Notes: a model not told the origin generated them from the letters alone. Counted from the first letter of the stretch, positions 26,103 to 36,174 are shown. The stretch is 64,000 nt of DNA from Bradyrhizobium sp. AZCC 1721 (GCF_036924715.1 NZ_JAZHSB010000001.1:6935001-6999000); one strand, 5' to 3'. Numbers and translations are program-made.

Positions 26103-26566
26103 CGGTGTCGCTCTTCTTTTGTGCTGAACTTTTCTTTGCTGAACTTGGCCGGTCCCGGCAGCAAGCCATTGTCATCTGCGAAGGTCAAACGCGGTGCGCG
26201 AATGACGACCGCGTGGCATTGCAGAGCATTATGTGAGAAGAGTCACATTTCCATGGTGGCCGTCAACCGCGGGTGACCCAGGTATGACCGGCATATTCGG
26301 ACGCAGCCGGGCATCACGAAAGGATGGTCGAGCAGATCGGGAACCGATCGCGCGGACCAGGTCCGCGCGCCGAGGTGTTGCCGCCCGTCAACATTGTTTA
26401 TTCCCCTTCATCCACGCGGTGCGGTCGCGGTTAATTGCCGCAATTAGTGCCGAGATCGCAAGCGGTTGACGAGCTGTGCGCGCGGTTTGATAATGCAGAG
26501 TGCGTAGAGTAAGGTCGCCGCGGCGCAAGCTGGTATCGGCGCCATTTTGGCTGGATTGCCGTCAAT
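26103..26566. other. Gene-free divergent region
   Basis: This 464-bp stretch between the lactonase-like gene and the caspase-like gene holds a perfect CRP-type palindrome at 26232-26247 and no convincing coding frame. A 78-codon frame from 26233 lacks family resemblance and overlaps the palindrome. Confidence 0.6.
26232..26247. promoter_or_regulatory. CRP-type binding site, perfect
   Basis: TGTGA-GAAGAG-TCACA matches the CRP consensus TGTGA-N6-TCACA at every specified base. It is 137 bp (centre) from the lactonase-like gene and about 327 bp from the caspase-like gene. Confidence 0.65.
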
Positions 26567-28042
26567 ATGAAAACCCGCCTTGTATTGCTCCTTTCCCTGA
26601 TTTTTGCGGTCGCGTCGGTAGCCCCGTCGCTCGCAGCCGGCGAACGTTATGCGCTGGTGATCGGCAACGCGAAATATCCGGACGCCGAGGCGCCCCTGAA
26701 GGAACCGATCAATGATGCGCGCGACATCGCCGAAGAGCTCAAGCGCGACGGCTTCAATGTCGATATCGGCGAGAACCTGACCGGCGAGCAGATGCGCCGC
26801 GCATTCGAGCGGCTCTACGGCAAAATCAAGCCCGGCTCGGTCGCGCTGATCTTCTTTTCGGGCTTTGGCGTGCAGTCGAGCCGCCAGAGCTACATGATCC
26901 CCGTCGATGCGCAGATCTGGACCGAGGCCGACGTTCGCCGCGACGGTTTCAGCCTCGAAACCGTGCTGGGGGAGATCAACAGTCGCGGCGCGGGCGTCAA
27001 GATCGCGCTGATCGACGCCAGCAGGCGCAATCCGTTCGAGCGCCGGTTCCGCAGCTTTTCCGCTGGCCTTGCGCCGGTTATCGCCCCGAACGGCACGCTG
27101 GTGATGTATTCGGCCGCGCTCTCGTCCGTCGTTTCCGACAATGGCAGCGACCGCAGCCTGTTTGTGAAAGAGCTGCTGAAGGAAATCCGCACCCCCGATT
27201 TGATGGCGGAGGAAACGCTGAACCGCACCCGCGTCGGTGTCACCCGCGCCTCGCGCCAGGAGCAGGTGCCGTGGATCTCGTCGTCGCTTGCCGAGGATTT
27301 CTCCTTTATTCCCAGCGGCGGCCCGCGGCCGGCGAGCCCGCCGCCAGCTCCGGTGGCCGCAGCGCCAACCACTCCCGCGCCTGCACCCGCTCCTTCCCCT
27401 GCTCCCGCTGCCGCGCCCCAGGTGGCCGCGCCTGCTCCGCCACCGCCTCCTCCGGCGCCGCCGAAGCCGGCTGAAGCCGCGATTCCTCCGCCTCCGCCGC
27501 CCGCCAAGCCAACCGAGAGCCCCAGCCCGACGGCGGTTGCGCTGGCCGACGACCCGACCATCAAGAACCTGACCACCAGGCTCAACGACAATCCGGACGA
27601 TGCCGCCGCGCTGTACCGGCGCGGACAGGTCTATGCGAGCAAGGGCGCCTACGAGCTCGCCATCAAGGACTTCAACAATTCGCTGCGGCTGAATCCGAAG
27701 GATGTGGAAGCTTACAACAACCGCTGCTGGGCCCGCACGGTGATCGGGGACCTGCAGGCGGCACTGAAGGATTGCAACGAGGCGTTGCGGCTGCGGCCGA
27801 ATTTCGTCGACGCGCTCGACAGCCGCGGCCTCGTTAACCTGAAAAGCGGCCAGAACAAGAATGCAATTGCTGATTTCGACGCCGCCCTCAGGATCAACCC
27901 GAGATTGACGTCGTCGCTGTACGGCCGCGGTCTTGCCAAGAAGCGCAACGGCTCGATTTCGGAAGGCGATCTCGATATTAACAATGCGAAGGCGATGGAC
28001 CCCAATATCGTCAAGGAATTCGCCGATTACGGGGTGCAGTGA
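26567..28042 (+). CDS. Pseudo-caspase (C14 fold) with TPR repeats
   Basis: A 491-residue secreted protein: signal peptide (1-23), a caspase p20-like domain (about 25-245), a Pro/Ala-rich linker (about 255-330) and three to four TPR units (about 345-480). The fold markers YALVIGNAKYP, PINDARDIAEEL and YMIPVDA are kept, but the catalytic His of SGHG is Phe100 (SGFG, codon TTT at 26864) and the Cys of DAC is Ser152 (DASRRNPF, codon AGC at 27020). It therefore cannot be a cysteine protease; a binding or scaffold role is likely. A similar protein lies at 45380. An OmpA-like gene follows 143 bp downstream. Confidence 0.9.
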   Translation: MKTRLVLLLSLIFAVASVAPSLAAGERYALVIGNAKYPDAEAPLKEPINDARDIAEELKRDGFNVDIGENLTGEQMRRAFERLYGKIKPGSVALIFFSGFGVQSSRQSYMIPVDAQIWTEADVRRDGFSLETVLGEINSRGAGVKIALIDASRRNPFERRFRSFSAGLAPVIAPNGTLVMYSAALSSVVSDNGSDRSLFVKELLKEIRTPDLMAEETLNRTRVGVTRASRQEQVPWISSSLAEDFSFIPSGGPRPASPPPAPVAAAPTTPAPAPAPSPAPAAAPQVAAPAPPPPPPAPPKPAEAAIPPPPPPAKPTESPSPTAVALADDPTIKNLTTRLNDNPDDAAALYRRGQVYASKGAYELAIKDFNNSLRLNPKDVEAYNNRCWARTVIGDLQAALKDCNEALRLRPNFVDALDSRGLVNLKSGQNKNAIADFDAALRINPRLTSSLYGRGLAKKRNGSISEGDLDINNAKAMDPNIVKEFADYGVQ

Positions 28043-28185
28043 CGATTTTTTAGGTATGAAGGCTGGCGGCGCCTCGAACCCTGCGGCGGGCGCCCAGACT
28101 AAAGTAAAGCAGCCGGCCGCAAACCAAGGTGCGGCAGCTCATTTGGATGACCTTAGAACCGCGTGCCCGCAGGAGGGGACTGGCA

Positions 28186-28863
28186 ATGGCAAATTTCTCA
28201 GCAACGAAGATCCTTACAGCAATCGTCTCGGTTGCGGCGCTGGGCGCCGCAATCGACTTAAGTGCGGGAACTGCCCTCGCGCAGGAGAGGAACGTCACCG
28301 AAGATCAGATCGTCCGCGCGCTGGCGCCGGAGAAGAAGCCGCTCACCCGCGGCCTTTCGGTCGGCCCGCACCAAACCGTCGATCCGACCGCGGCCGCTAC
28401 CGAAACCAAATTCGTCCAGAAGATCCGTGGCCGCTCCACGCGGTCGCTCTCGACCGCCGAGCGCGAGGAAATCGCCACCATCGTCAAGGACAAGCCGAAG
28501 ATCGATCTGGAGATCAATTTCGACTACAACTCGGCCGACATCAGCGCGAAGTCGCTGCCGTCGGTTCAGGCGCTCGGCCGCGCGCTCACCAACAATGATC
28601 TGAGGGGCTCGACCTTCGTGGTCGCGGGCCACACCGACGCGGCCGGCGGCGAAGCCTACAACCAGGATTTGTCCGAGCGCCGCGCCGACGCGATCAAGCG
28701 CTATCTCGTCGACAAATACGGCATCAACGGCACCGATCTCGTCACCGTCGGATACGGCAAGAGCAAGCTCAAGGACCCGAGCCAGCCGATGGCGGAAGTG
28801 AACCGTCGCGTTCAGGTCGTCAACATGGAAAACAAGGCCACGGCGTCGAACGCATCCAAGTAA
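28186..28863 (+). CDS. OmpA-family peptidoglycan-binding protein
   Basis: A 225-residue exported protein. A signal peptide (1-31, ending TALAQE) leads to a basic/polar region and a C-terminal OmpA domain (about 110-215): INFDYNSADIS, VVAGHTDAAGGEAYNQDLSE with the conserved Asp, and SERRADAIKRYL with the Arg that binds diaminopimelate. It should anchor to peptidoglycan in the periplasm. The ATG at 28186 has AGGAGGGG eight bases upstream. It lies between the pseudo-caspase and the RND pair and is followed by a terminator. Confidence 0.92.
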   Translation: MANFSATKILTAIVSVAALGAAIDLSAGTALAQERNVTEDQIVRALAPEKKPLTRGLSVGPHQTVDPTAAATETKFVQKIRGRSTRSLSTAEREEIATIVKDKPKIDLEINFDYNSADISAKSLPSVQALGRALTNNDLRGSTFVVAGHTDAAGGEAYNQDLSERRADAIKRYLVDKYGINGTDLVTVGYGKSKLKDPSQPMAEVNRRVQVVNMENKATASNASK

Positions 28864-28899
28864 GGGCGTGGCGCCGAGCATTGGTTTCCGGCTACAATA

Positions 28900-28935
28900 A
28901 CGTCCCGCAGCACCCGTGCGGGACGTATTCGTTTT
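28900..28935 (+). terminator. Rho-independent-like terminator after OmpA gene
   Basis: A perfect 10-bp stem (ACGTCCCGCA/TGCGGGACGT, 28900-28909 and 28917-28926) with a 7-nt loop, then ATTCGTTTT. It separates the OmpA gene from the RND operon. Confidence 0.75.
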
Positions 28936-29008
28936 GGGCGAGATCGCAGGCCTTCGGCCAGCCAATGCGCCTTGTTTGATTTGACTTCCAGTCTGGATTG
29001 ATCCGGCG

Positions 29009-29932
29009 ATGAAATTCTCCGAATACTTCAAACCCGCGCTCGGGGTGGCCTTCGTTGCCGTTGTGGCCGTCGGCTATTACTGGTTCGAGCACCGTCCGCG
29101 CGCGGAAGAAAAGGAAACGCCGGGCCAGGCGTTGGTGATCGTGACCAAATCCACCAATGCCTGTTTCTCCGACATGGTGCGCGTCACCGGCTTTATCGTG
29201 CCGCGGCGCGAGGCCCAGATCGGCGTCGATCAGGAGGGCTCGAGGGTCACTGATCTGTTCATCAAGGAAGGCGATACGGTTACCGAAAATCAGGAGATGG
29301 CGCGCCTCACCCCGCCGCCGCAACAGCCGGGAGCCCCGGGAGGCCGGTCTGGACCGATATCTCTTCGCGCGCCGGCTGCCGGTCTCGTTACCGAAGTCAG
29401 GACTGCGGTCGGCGCGCCGGCTTCGCCGCAGGCCGGCCCGATGTTCCGTGTCTCCGTGAACAATGAAATCGAGCTCGAAGCCGAAGTGCCGAGCGTTCAT
29501 CTGCTCAAGCTCAATCCGGGTGCGACGGTACGCATCAGCCGTGACGATGCGCCCGATGTCGTCGGCAAGGTCCGGCAGATCTCGCCGCAGATCGACCGCA
29601 CCACCCAACTCGGCAAGGTCCGGATTTCGCTGAACAACAATCCCTCGCTCAAGGTCGGCATGTTTGCCCGCGCCAATATCGATGCCAAGCGCTCCTGCGG
29701 CGTAGCTGTCCCGCGCACCGCCATCGACCGCCTGACCCTGCAGGTCGTGAAGGGCAACACCATCGAGACGCGAAAGGTGCGGGTCGGCCTGACCTCCGAA
29801 ACCTCAACTGAAATTCTTGAAGGCCTCGACGTCGGCGAAACCGTCGTGGCCGATGCTGGCACCTCGCTGCATGACGGCGACCAGGTCAAGACCATGTTCG
29901 CCGATGAACTCGAGCGCACGCGGGCACGCTAA
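29009..29932 (+). CDS. RND efflux periplasmic adaptor (HlyD/MFP)
   Basis: A 307-residue membrane-fusion protein with one N-terminal membrane helix (about 9-27) and a lipoyl/barrel-sandwich region (VTGFIVPRREAQIGV ... APAAGLVTEVRTAVG), a beta-barrel domain (about 150-220) and a C-terminal membrane-proximal domain (GLDVGETVVADAG). The alpha-hairpin is very short. It would link the RND pump to an outer-membrane channel. Its stop overlaps the pump start (TAATG), so the two are translationally coupled. It is paralogous to the adaptor at 43485. Confidence 0.93.
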   Translation: MKFSEYFKPALGVAFVAVVAVGYYWFEHRPRAEEKETPGQALVIVTKSTNACFSDMVRVTGFIVPRREAQIGVDQEGSRVTDLFIKEGDTVTENQEMARLTPPPQQPGAPGGRSGPISLRAPAAGLVTEVRTAVGAPASPQAGPMFRVSVNNEIELEAEVPSVHLLKLNPGATVRISRDDAPDVVGKVRQISPQIDRTTQLGKVRISLNNNPSLKVGMFARANIDAKRSCGVAVPRTAIDRLTLQVVKGNTIETRKVRVGLTSETSTEILEGLDVGETVVADAGTSLHDGDQVKTMFADELERTRAR

Positions 29933-32900
29933 TGGCTTTGAACATCTCGGCTTGGTCGATCCGGAACCCGCTTCCTTCGATCGTCTTTTCAATCATTCTC
30001 CTGGTCTTGGGCTGGGTCAGCTTCACCAAGCTCGCGGTGACGCGGCTGCCGAGCGCCGACATCCCCGTGATCTCGGTCGCTGTCGCGCAATTCGGCGCTG
30101 CTCCCGCCGAACTGGAAGCGCAGGTCACCAAGACCATCGAGGACGGCGTATCCGGCGTCGAAGGCGTTCGGCACATTTCGTCCTCAATCACCGACGGCCT
30201 GTCGGTGACGACGATCCAGTTCGCGCTCGAGACCAACACCGATCGCGCGCTCAACGACGTCAAGGATGCCGTCACCCGTGTACGCGCCAACCTGCCGCAG
30301 AACGTCAACGAGCCGCTGATCCAGCGCGTCGACGTGATCGGCCTGCCGATCGTCACCTATGCCGCGATATCGCCGGGCAAGACGCCGGAGCAGCTTTCCT
30401 ATTTCGTCGACGACGTCGTCAAGCGCGCGCTGCAGGGCGTCCGCGGCGTTGCGCAGGTCGAGCGCATCGGCGGTGTCGAGCGCGAAATTCTCGTTTCGCT
30501 CGATCCCGACCGGCTGCAGGCGGCGGGGCTCACCGCCGTCAATGTCAGCCAGATCCTTCGCGGCACCAATGTGGACCTCGCCGGCGGCCGCGCCGAAATC
30601 GGCAAGAACGACCAGGCGATCCGCACGCTGGCCGGCGCCAAGACGCTGAACGATCTCGCCGGCACGATGATCCCGCTGTTCGGCGGCGGCGAAGTCCGGC
30701 TCGACGACCTCGGCACCGTCACCGACACCATTGCCGATCGCCGGACCTTTGCCCGCTTCAACGGCGAACCGGTGGTGGCGCTCGGCATCAAGCGCTCCAA
30801 GGGCGCCAGCGACGTAGTGGTGGCGGAGGCCGTGCAGAAGCGCATCGATGCGCTGAAGGTCGCCTATCCCGACGTCGACCTGAAACTGATCGACACCTCG
30901 GTCAACTTCACCAAGGGCAATTACGATGCGGCGATCTCGACCTTGTTCGAGGGCGCGATCCTCGCGGTGATCGTCGTGCTGCTGTTCCTGCGCGATATCA
31001 GAGCCACCATCATCGCCGCGATCTCGCTGCCGCTGTCGATCTTCCCAGCGTTCTGGGCGATGGACCTGCTCGGCTTCTCGCTGAACCTCGTCTCCTTCCT
31101 CGCCATTACGCTGTCGACGGGCATTCTGGTCGACGACGCTATCGTCGAAATCGAGAACATCGTGCGCCACATGCGCATGGGCAAGTCGCCCTATCGCGCG
31201 GCGCTCGAGGCTGCCGACGAAATCGGTCTCGCGGTGATCGCGATTTCGCTGACGATTATTGCGATCTTTGCTCCCGCCAGCTTCATGTCCGGTATCGCCG
31301 GACAGTTCTTCAAGCAGTTCGGCATCACCGTGTCGGTGCAGGTGTTCTTCTCGCTGCTCGCCGCGCGCTTCGTCACGCCGGTGCTCGCCGCTTACTTCCT
31401 GAAGGATCACCCGCACGAAGACCCGCCGCCTGGGCGCATCCTGCAGACCTACTCCAAACTCGTGACCTGGTCGGTGAAGCACTACTTCATCACGGTGTTG
31501 ATCGGCTTCGGCGTCTTCGCCGCTTCGATCTGGAGCATCACGCTGCTGCCGCAGGGCTTCCTGCCCGCGCAGGACACCGCGCGCTCGCTGCTGGCGATGG
31601 AGCTGCCGCCGGGCTCGCAGCTTGCATATACCGAGAAGGTGACGGAAGAAATCGTCGCCCGTCTGCGCAAGCGTCCCGAGGTGAAGAGCATCTTCGTCGA
31701 TGGCGGCCGGGTGCCGCCGGGGACGCAGGAAGTCCGGCGCGCCGCGCTGATCATCAACTACACGCCGAAGGCCGATCGCAACATCACCCAGCGGCAGCTC
31801 GAACTCGAGATCGGCCAGGAGCTGGAAAACGTTCCCGATATCCGCTTCTGGTTCCTCGACGAAAACGGCCTGCGCGCGATTTCGCTGGTCGTGACCGGCA
31901 CCGACAGCAACATTGTCAACAACGTCGCCAGCGAGCTGGCGACGCAGATGAAGCGGATCCCGATCATCGCCAACGTGATCTCGGAAACCGCGCTCGATCG
32001 CCCCGAGCTTCGCATCCGGCCGCGGGCCGAACTGGCGGCACGTCTTGGCGTTTCGACGGAGAGCCTGTCGCAGACGATTCGCGTCGCCACCATTGGCGAC
32101 GTCGGTCCGGCATTGGCAAAATTCGACGCCGGCGACCGTCAGGTGCCGATCCGGGTCCAGCTCGAGGACAGTGCGCGCAGCGATCTGCAGATGCTGCAGC
32201 AATTGCGGGTGCCGCTCGGCCAGCGCGGCGAACGCGGCGGCGTGCCGCTGTCTGTCGTCGCCGACATCCAGCTCGATCAGGGCCCGACCAGCATCAACCG
32301 CTATGATCGGGAACGGCAGGCAACCGTCGCCGCCGACCTCGTCGGCACTGCGGCACTCGGCGACGCCACAAAGTTGATCTACGATCTTCCGGTCATGAAG
32401 AGCCTGCCGAAGGGCGTGAAGGTGAGCCCGTCGGGCGACGCCGAAAGCCTCAACGAATTGTCGGAGGGCTTTGCGACTGCGATCACCGCCGGCCTGATGA
32501 TGGTCTATGCGGTGCTGGTGCTGTTGTTCGGCACTTTCCTGCAACCGATCACCATCCTGTTCTCGCTGCCGCTGTCGATCGGCGGCGCGATCGCAGCCTT
32601 GCTGCTGACCGGCAAGCAGCTCACCACGCCGGTATGGATCGGCATCCTGATGCTGATGGGCATCGTCACCAAGAACGCCATCATGCTGGTCGAATTCGCG
32701 ACTACGGCGATCCGCGAGGGCAAGAAGCGCGAAGACGCCATGATCGACGCCGGCATGAAGCGCGCGCGCCCGATCGTGATGACGACGATTGCGATGGCGG
32801 CGGGCATGATGCCGTCAGCGCTGGCGTTCGGCGCCGGCGGTGAATTCCGCTCGCCGATGGCGCTCGCGGTGATCGGCGGCCTGATCTTCTCCACCATTCT

Positions 32901-33066
32901 GTCGCTGGTGTTCGTGCCCGCGATGTTCATGGTGATGGACGATTTCGGCGCCCTGTGCTGGCGCCTCGGCAAGAAGCTGATCGTCTCCAGCGCGGAGACG
33001 GAGCACGGTGATCACGGCAAGCCGCCGGCCAAGGGCCCACCCGCGATGTCGCCTGCGGCGGAGTGA
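29932..33066 (+). CDS. RND efflux transporter, AcrB/HAE1-type
   Basis: A 1044-residue inner-membrane pump with the 12-helix RND layout and two large periplasmic loops. The proton relay aspartates are in STGILVDDAIVEIENIV (helix 4) and the lysine in MGIVTKNAIMLVEF (helix 10). It exports drugs or hydrophobic compounds by proton antiport; the substrate range cannot be inferred. It overlaps its adaptor gene by one base. No outer-membrane factor gene is adjacent, so it probably shares a TolC-like channel encoded elsewhere. The C-terminus ends in a Pro-rich tail. Confidence 0.96.
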   Translation: MALNISAWSIRNPLPSIVFSIILLVLGWVSFTKLAVTRLPSADIPVISVAVAQFGAAPAELEAQVTKTIEDGVSGVEGVRHISSSITDGLSVTTIQFALETNTDRALNDVKDAVTRVRANLPQNVNEPLIQRVDVIGLPIVTYAAISPGKTPEQLSYFVDDVVKRALQGVRGVAQVERIGGVEREILVSLDPDRLQAAGLTAVNVSQILRGTNVDLAGGRAEIGKNDQAIRTLAGAKTLNDLAGTMIPLFGGGEVRLDDLGTVTDTIADRRTFARFNGEPVVALGIKRSKGASDVVVAEAVQKRIDALKVAYPDVDLKLIDTSVNFTKGNYDAAISTLFEGAILAVIVVLLFLRDIRATIIAAISLPLSIFPAFWAMDLLGFSLNLVSFLAITLSTGILVDDAIVEIENIVRHMRMGKSPYRAALEAADEIGLAVIAISLTIIAIFAPASFMSGIAGQFFKQFGITVSVQVFFSLLAARFVTPVLAAYFLKDHPHEDPPPGRILQTYSKLVTWSVKHYFITVLIGFGVFAASIWSITLLPQGFLPAQDTARSLLAMELPPGSQLAYTEKVTEEIVARLRKRPEVKSIFVDGGRVPPGTQEVRRAALIINYTPKADRNITQRQLELEIGQELENVPDIRFWFLDENGLRAISLVVTGTDSNIVNNVASELATQMKRIPIIANVISETALDRPELRIRPRAELAARLGVSTESLSQTIRVATIGDVGPALAKFDAGDRQVPIRVQLEDSARSDLQMLQQLRVPLGQRGERGGVPLSVVADIQLDQGPTSINRYDRERQATVAADLVGTAALGDATKLIYDLPVMKSLPKGVKVSPSGDAESLNELSEGFATAITAGLMMVYAVLVLLFGTFLQPITILFSLPLSIGGAIAALLLTGKQLTTPVWIGILMLMGIVTKNAIMLVEFATTAIREGKKREDAMIDAGMKRARPIVMTTIAMAAGMMPSALAFGAGGEFRSPMALAVIGGLIFSTILSLVFVPAMFMVMDDFGALCWRLGKKLIVSSAETEHGDHGKPPAKGPPAMSPAAE

Positions 33067-33179
33067 GAAGCAGTCTTGGCCGATCCGAGCGCTTCCCGCT
33101 ACCTATTGTCCGCGCGGTCGGCTTCTGTCAGTCCCTTCCATCATACCACAGCAGGCAATGCCTGACGATGGATGGGAAC

Positions 33180-33854
33180 CTACTCGTTCCTCGCCACCGC
33201 CGTCAGCTTGGTCATATTCTGCAGCAGGATTCTCCCTCGCTGCAGGTCCAGGATGCCGTCCTTGCGCCAGAGCTGCAGTTGCCGATTGACGCTTTCGCGA
33301 GCGGCGCCGACGAAGACGCCTAGCTGCTCCTGCGAGATGTGAACTTCGGAACCGAAATCGGAAGCGAGCGCAACGAGCCTCCGCGCCAGCCGGACCGGCA
33401 GCGGCTGCAGCACGGATTCTTCCATCCGTTCGCTCTGCCAGCGGATGCGCTGACACAACAGCGTGATGATCTTGATCGCGACCTTGGGCTCGCGCTCCAG
33501 GAAGGCGAGGAAATCCTCGCGCCGCAGCACGAACAGTTCCGACGGCTCGCCGGCGGTAGCGTCCGCGGTGCGGCTCTGGCCGTCGAGCACGGCGACTTCG
33601 CCGAAGAGATCGCCGGAGCCCATGAAATTCAACGTCAGGCGGCTGCCGTCGGAGGCGCCGGTTTCGATCCGAATCTGGCCGCGGCGGACGCCGTACAGGG
33701 CGTCGCCGGGATCACCCTTCTGGAACAACATTTCGCCGACGCCGAGCTGCTGGGTATGGCAAAGGCCGGAGATACGCTGCAATTCGTCGGCGCCCAAATC
33801 CGCAAACATCGGGTTCATTTTCAAAATGACCGCAAATTCGGCCTGTTTAGTCAT
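33180..33854 (-). CDS. Crp/Fnr family regulator, CRP-like
   Basis: A 224-residue regulator. The cNMP-binding domain (about 15-125) has GDLFGEVAVL with Glu86 and SRTADA with Arg95-Thr96, matching the E. coli CRP residues that hold the cAMP ribose and phosphate. There is no FNR-type cysteine cluster. The winged helix (about 150-215) has the recognition sequence ARESVNRQLQLW, equivalent to CRP RETVGR, keeping the Arg-Glu-Arg set that reads GTGA. It is therefore predicted to bind cAMP and TGTGA-N6-TCACA. The ATG at 33854 has GGAAGGCG upstream. A near-consensus site lies 74 bp upstream, suggesting autoregulation. Confidence 0.9.
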   Translation of the reverse strand: MTKQAEFAVILKMNPMFADLGADELQRISGLCHTQQLGVGEMLFQKGDPGDALYGVRRGQIRIETGASDGSRLTLNFMGSGDLFGEVAVLDGQSRTADATAGEPSELFVLRREDFLAFLEREPKVAIKIITLLCQRIRWQSERMEESVLQPLPVRLARRLVALASDFGSEVHISQEQLGVFVGAARESVNRQLQLWRKDGILDLQRGRILLQNMTKLTAVARNE

Positions 33855-33920
33855 TGTATCGCCTTCCAGATCGGCTCCACCGCCCCCGAACGCCGTTAGC
33901 AGGATTCCCCTGCCGGCAAG

Positions 33921-33936
33921 TGTGTCATAAGTCACA
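33921..33936. promoter_or_regulatory. CRP-type binding site, one mismatch
   Basis: TGTGT-CATAAG-TCACA, one base off the CRP consensus. It lies between the divergent crp-like gene (74 bp from its start) and asmA (142 bp), suited to autoregulation. Confidence 0.55.
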
Positions 33937-34070
33937 TAACTTTGCAGTACCCCCGGTTATTTTTGGCTGCTTTGGGCGCTATCCCTTTCCGGGATAAGCT
34001 CGCCCGACCGGTTGCGACGGCGTGTCGAGCCACCGAAATAAGAGCCGTTTGTGCGGTCTGGAATGTCGAT

Positions 34071-36134
34071 ATGAGAGCACTGAAAATTGCCGGCGCCATC
34101 ATTGCCGCCGTGATCGTCGTCATCGCGCTGCTGCTGGTGATCGGCATCCCCTCGGGCTACCTGAAGGCCGAGATCCAGGAGCGGATCGAGCGCGAGACCG
34201 GCTACAAGCTCGCCATCAATGGCGGTGCCAAGATCGGCCTGTGGCCACAGCTCAACATCCGGCTGAACGATGTCACGCTGCAAGATCCGAAGGATCGCGA
34301 CATCAACCATCGTTTCACCGCCTCGAGCATCGAGGCGGACGTGACGCTGGCGAGCCTGTGGGCCGGCCGGCCGCAGATCACCGAGCTCGTGATCATTCGC
34401 CCGGTGGTGAATTTGCCCCTGAAGCGCGAGCGCGTGAGGGAGGCCAATCCTCCCTCGAAGCCCGCCGGCGGCAAGGCGGCGGATGCCTTTTCGATCGAGC
34501 ATGTCAGCGTCACCGGCGGCACCATCGTGTTCTCCAATTTGCGCGACCGCGTCGAGAACAGGATCGAGACCGTCAACGCCGACATCACGATTGATGCCGA
34601 CCGCAAGGTTACGCTGACCGGCAGCGCGCGCAGCGGCGGCCATCCGCTGAAAGTCGAAGCCAAGGCGGCGCTGCCCGCCGCGCCGCTCGAACGGCAGAAT
34701 ATTCCGGCCGAGATCAAGATCGACGCGCCGGGCCTGTTGCACGCGCAGCTCATGGCCAAGGCCGAAGCCCGGCTCAACGGCTCGGTCGTGATGATCAACG
34801 GCGTCACCGGCGCCCTCGGCGACGGCGCGTTCAACGGCTGGGCCTCGGTCGATCTGTCGAGCAAGCCGCTGGTCAAGCTCGACCTCGATTTCCAGAAGCT
34901 CACGGTCGCGATGTCGCGCAGCACCGATTCTTCCTCAGGCCAGCCCTGGAGCAACGCGACGATCGACGTCAATGGGCTCAACTACGTCGACCTGCAGGCG
35001 CGGATTTCCGCGGCCGAACTCAAGATCGGCGACGCGCGCTTCACCCCTGCCGCGATCGACGCCACGCTCGCAAGCGGCATCTTGAAGACGCAGGTTTCCA
35101 ACCTTGGCGCCTATGACGGCAACGCCAATGGCGACCTGACCGTCGATGTCTCCACCGCCAATCCCATTTATGCGATGCGGGCCGATCTCACCGGCGTGCG
35201 CGCGCTGCCGCTGCTGGATGGTCTTGCTGATTTCGACAGGATCGACGGCAGGATGCAGGCGAAGATCAGCGTGCGCTCCTCCGGCACCAGCCAGCGCGCG
35301 ATCATGTCGAACATGGCGGGCACCGCCTTCGTCGTGTTCCAGGACGGCGCCATCAAGGGGCTCAATGTCGCGCAGATGATCCGCTCGCTGACAGCAAGCA
35401 CCTTGTCCGGCTGGCAGGCGAGCGATGAGAAGGCGACGGATCTTTCGCAATTGTCGGCATCGTTCAAGATCGACAAGGGGCAGGCGCAGACCACCGATCT
35501 CAACCTCGTCGGCCCGCTGGTGAAGATGACCGGCGTCGGCACCGTCGATCTCGGCACCAAGCAGATCGGCTTCCGTGTCGAGCCGAAACTGGTGATGACC
35601 ACCGAAGGCCAGGGCCGCGTCAGCGATCCGGTCGGGCTCGGCATTCCCGTGATGCTCGAGGGCCCATGGGGGAGCCCACGGATCTATCCGGAGATGCAAG
35701 GCATCCTCGACAATCCGGAGGGTGCCTATGCCAAGCTGAGGGAGATGGGCAAGGGCCTGTTCGGACCGAACGGCGCCGGGCTTGGCGCTGCGATCGGCAA
35801 CCTGCTCGGCGGCGGACAACAGGGTGCGGCCGGCGGACAGGGCACTGCGCCCGGCAGCGGCCAGACGGGCGGCAAGCCGAATGATCCGCTCGGCGGACAG
35901 CTTGGTGAGACCATCGGCAATCTCATTCAGGGCTTGGGTGGATTGGGCCAGAATCAGCCTCAAGGCGGCGCACGCCCGGGCGGTCAACGGAGCCTGACGC
36001 CGACCTCGCCCGCCGAGGCGCCGACGCAAGTCGCGCCGGCCGAACCGGCAACTCCCGCGCCGCCAAGCGATACAACCGCGCAGCAGGACAGCCAGCCGAT
36101 GAACGAGGTGTTGCGGCAGTTGTTCAATCGGTGA
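34071..36134 (+). CDS. AsmA family protein
   Basis: A 687-residue AsmA-type protein: one N-terminal membrane helix (about 6-28) and a long periplasmic beta-rich region. LAINGGAKIGLWPQLNIRL is the usual AsmA N-terminal block, and VGPLVKMTGVGTVDLGTKQI with LGIPVMLEGPWGSPRIYP the C-terminal AsmA_2 block. The last 100 residues are Gly/Pro/Gln-rich and of low complexity. AsmA proteins act in outer-membrane lipid transport or biogenesis. The ATG at 34071 is selected because the helix begins there. It is divergent from the crp-like gene. Confidence 0.9.
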   Translation: MRALKIAGAIIAAVIVVIALLLVIGIPSGYLKAEIQERIERETGYKLAINGGAKIGLWPQLNIRLNDVTLQDPKDRDINHRFTASSIEADVTLASLWAGRPQITELVIIRPVVNLPLKRERVREANPPSKPAGGKAADAFSIEHVSVTGGTIVFSNLRDRVENRIETVNADITIDADRKVTLTGSARSGGHPLKVEAKAALPAAPLERQNIPAEIKIDAPGLLHAQLMAKAEARLNGSVVMINGVTGALGDGAFNGWASVDLSSKPLVKLDLDFQKLTVAMSRSTDSSSGQPWSNATIDVNGLNYVDLQARISAAELKIGDARFTPAAIDATLASGILKTQVSNLGAYDGNANGDLTVDVSTANPIYAMRADLTGVRALPLLDGLADFDRIDGRMQAKISVRSSGTSQRAIMSNMAGTAFVVFQDGAIKGLNVAQMIRSLTASTLSGWQASDEKATDLSQLSASFKIDKGQAQTTDLNLVGPLVKMTGVGTVDLGTKQIGFRVEPKLVMTTEGQGRVSDPVGLGIPVMLEGPWGSPRIYPEMQGILDNPEGAYAKLREMGKGLFGPNGAGLGAAIGNLLGGGQQGAAGGQGTAPGSGQTGGKPNDPLGGQLGETIGNLIQGLGGLGQNQPQGGARPGGQRSLTPTSPAEAPTQVAPAEPATPAPPSDTTAQQDSQPMNEVLRQLFNR

Positions 36135-36147
36135 GTTTGATACTCCC

Positions 36148-36174
36148 TCGCCCCGCTCTTCGCGGGGGGAGGTT
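36148..36174. terminator. Hairpin after asmA
   Basis: CCCCGC-TCTTC-GCGGGG inside CTCGCCCCGCTCTTCGCGGG, following the asmA stop by 14 bases. No T-run follows. It resembles a half copy of the repeat at 54022. Confidence 0.4.

Noticed and set aside
26233..26469. A 78-codon frame in the gap before the pseudo-caspase
   Set aside because: No family resemblance or ribosome site, and it begins inside the CRP-type palindrome.
29817..32544. Very long open frames on both strands overlapping the RND pump gene (up to 829 and 786 codons)
   Set aside because: They are composition shadows of the high-GC pump gene; their translations are Arg-rich with no domain, and the pump frame has full family conservation.
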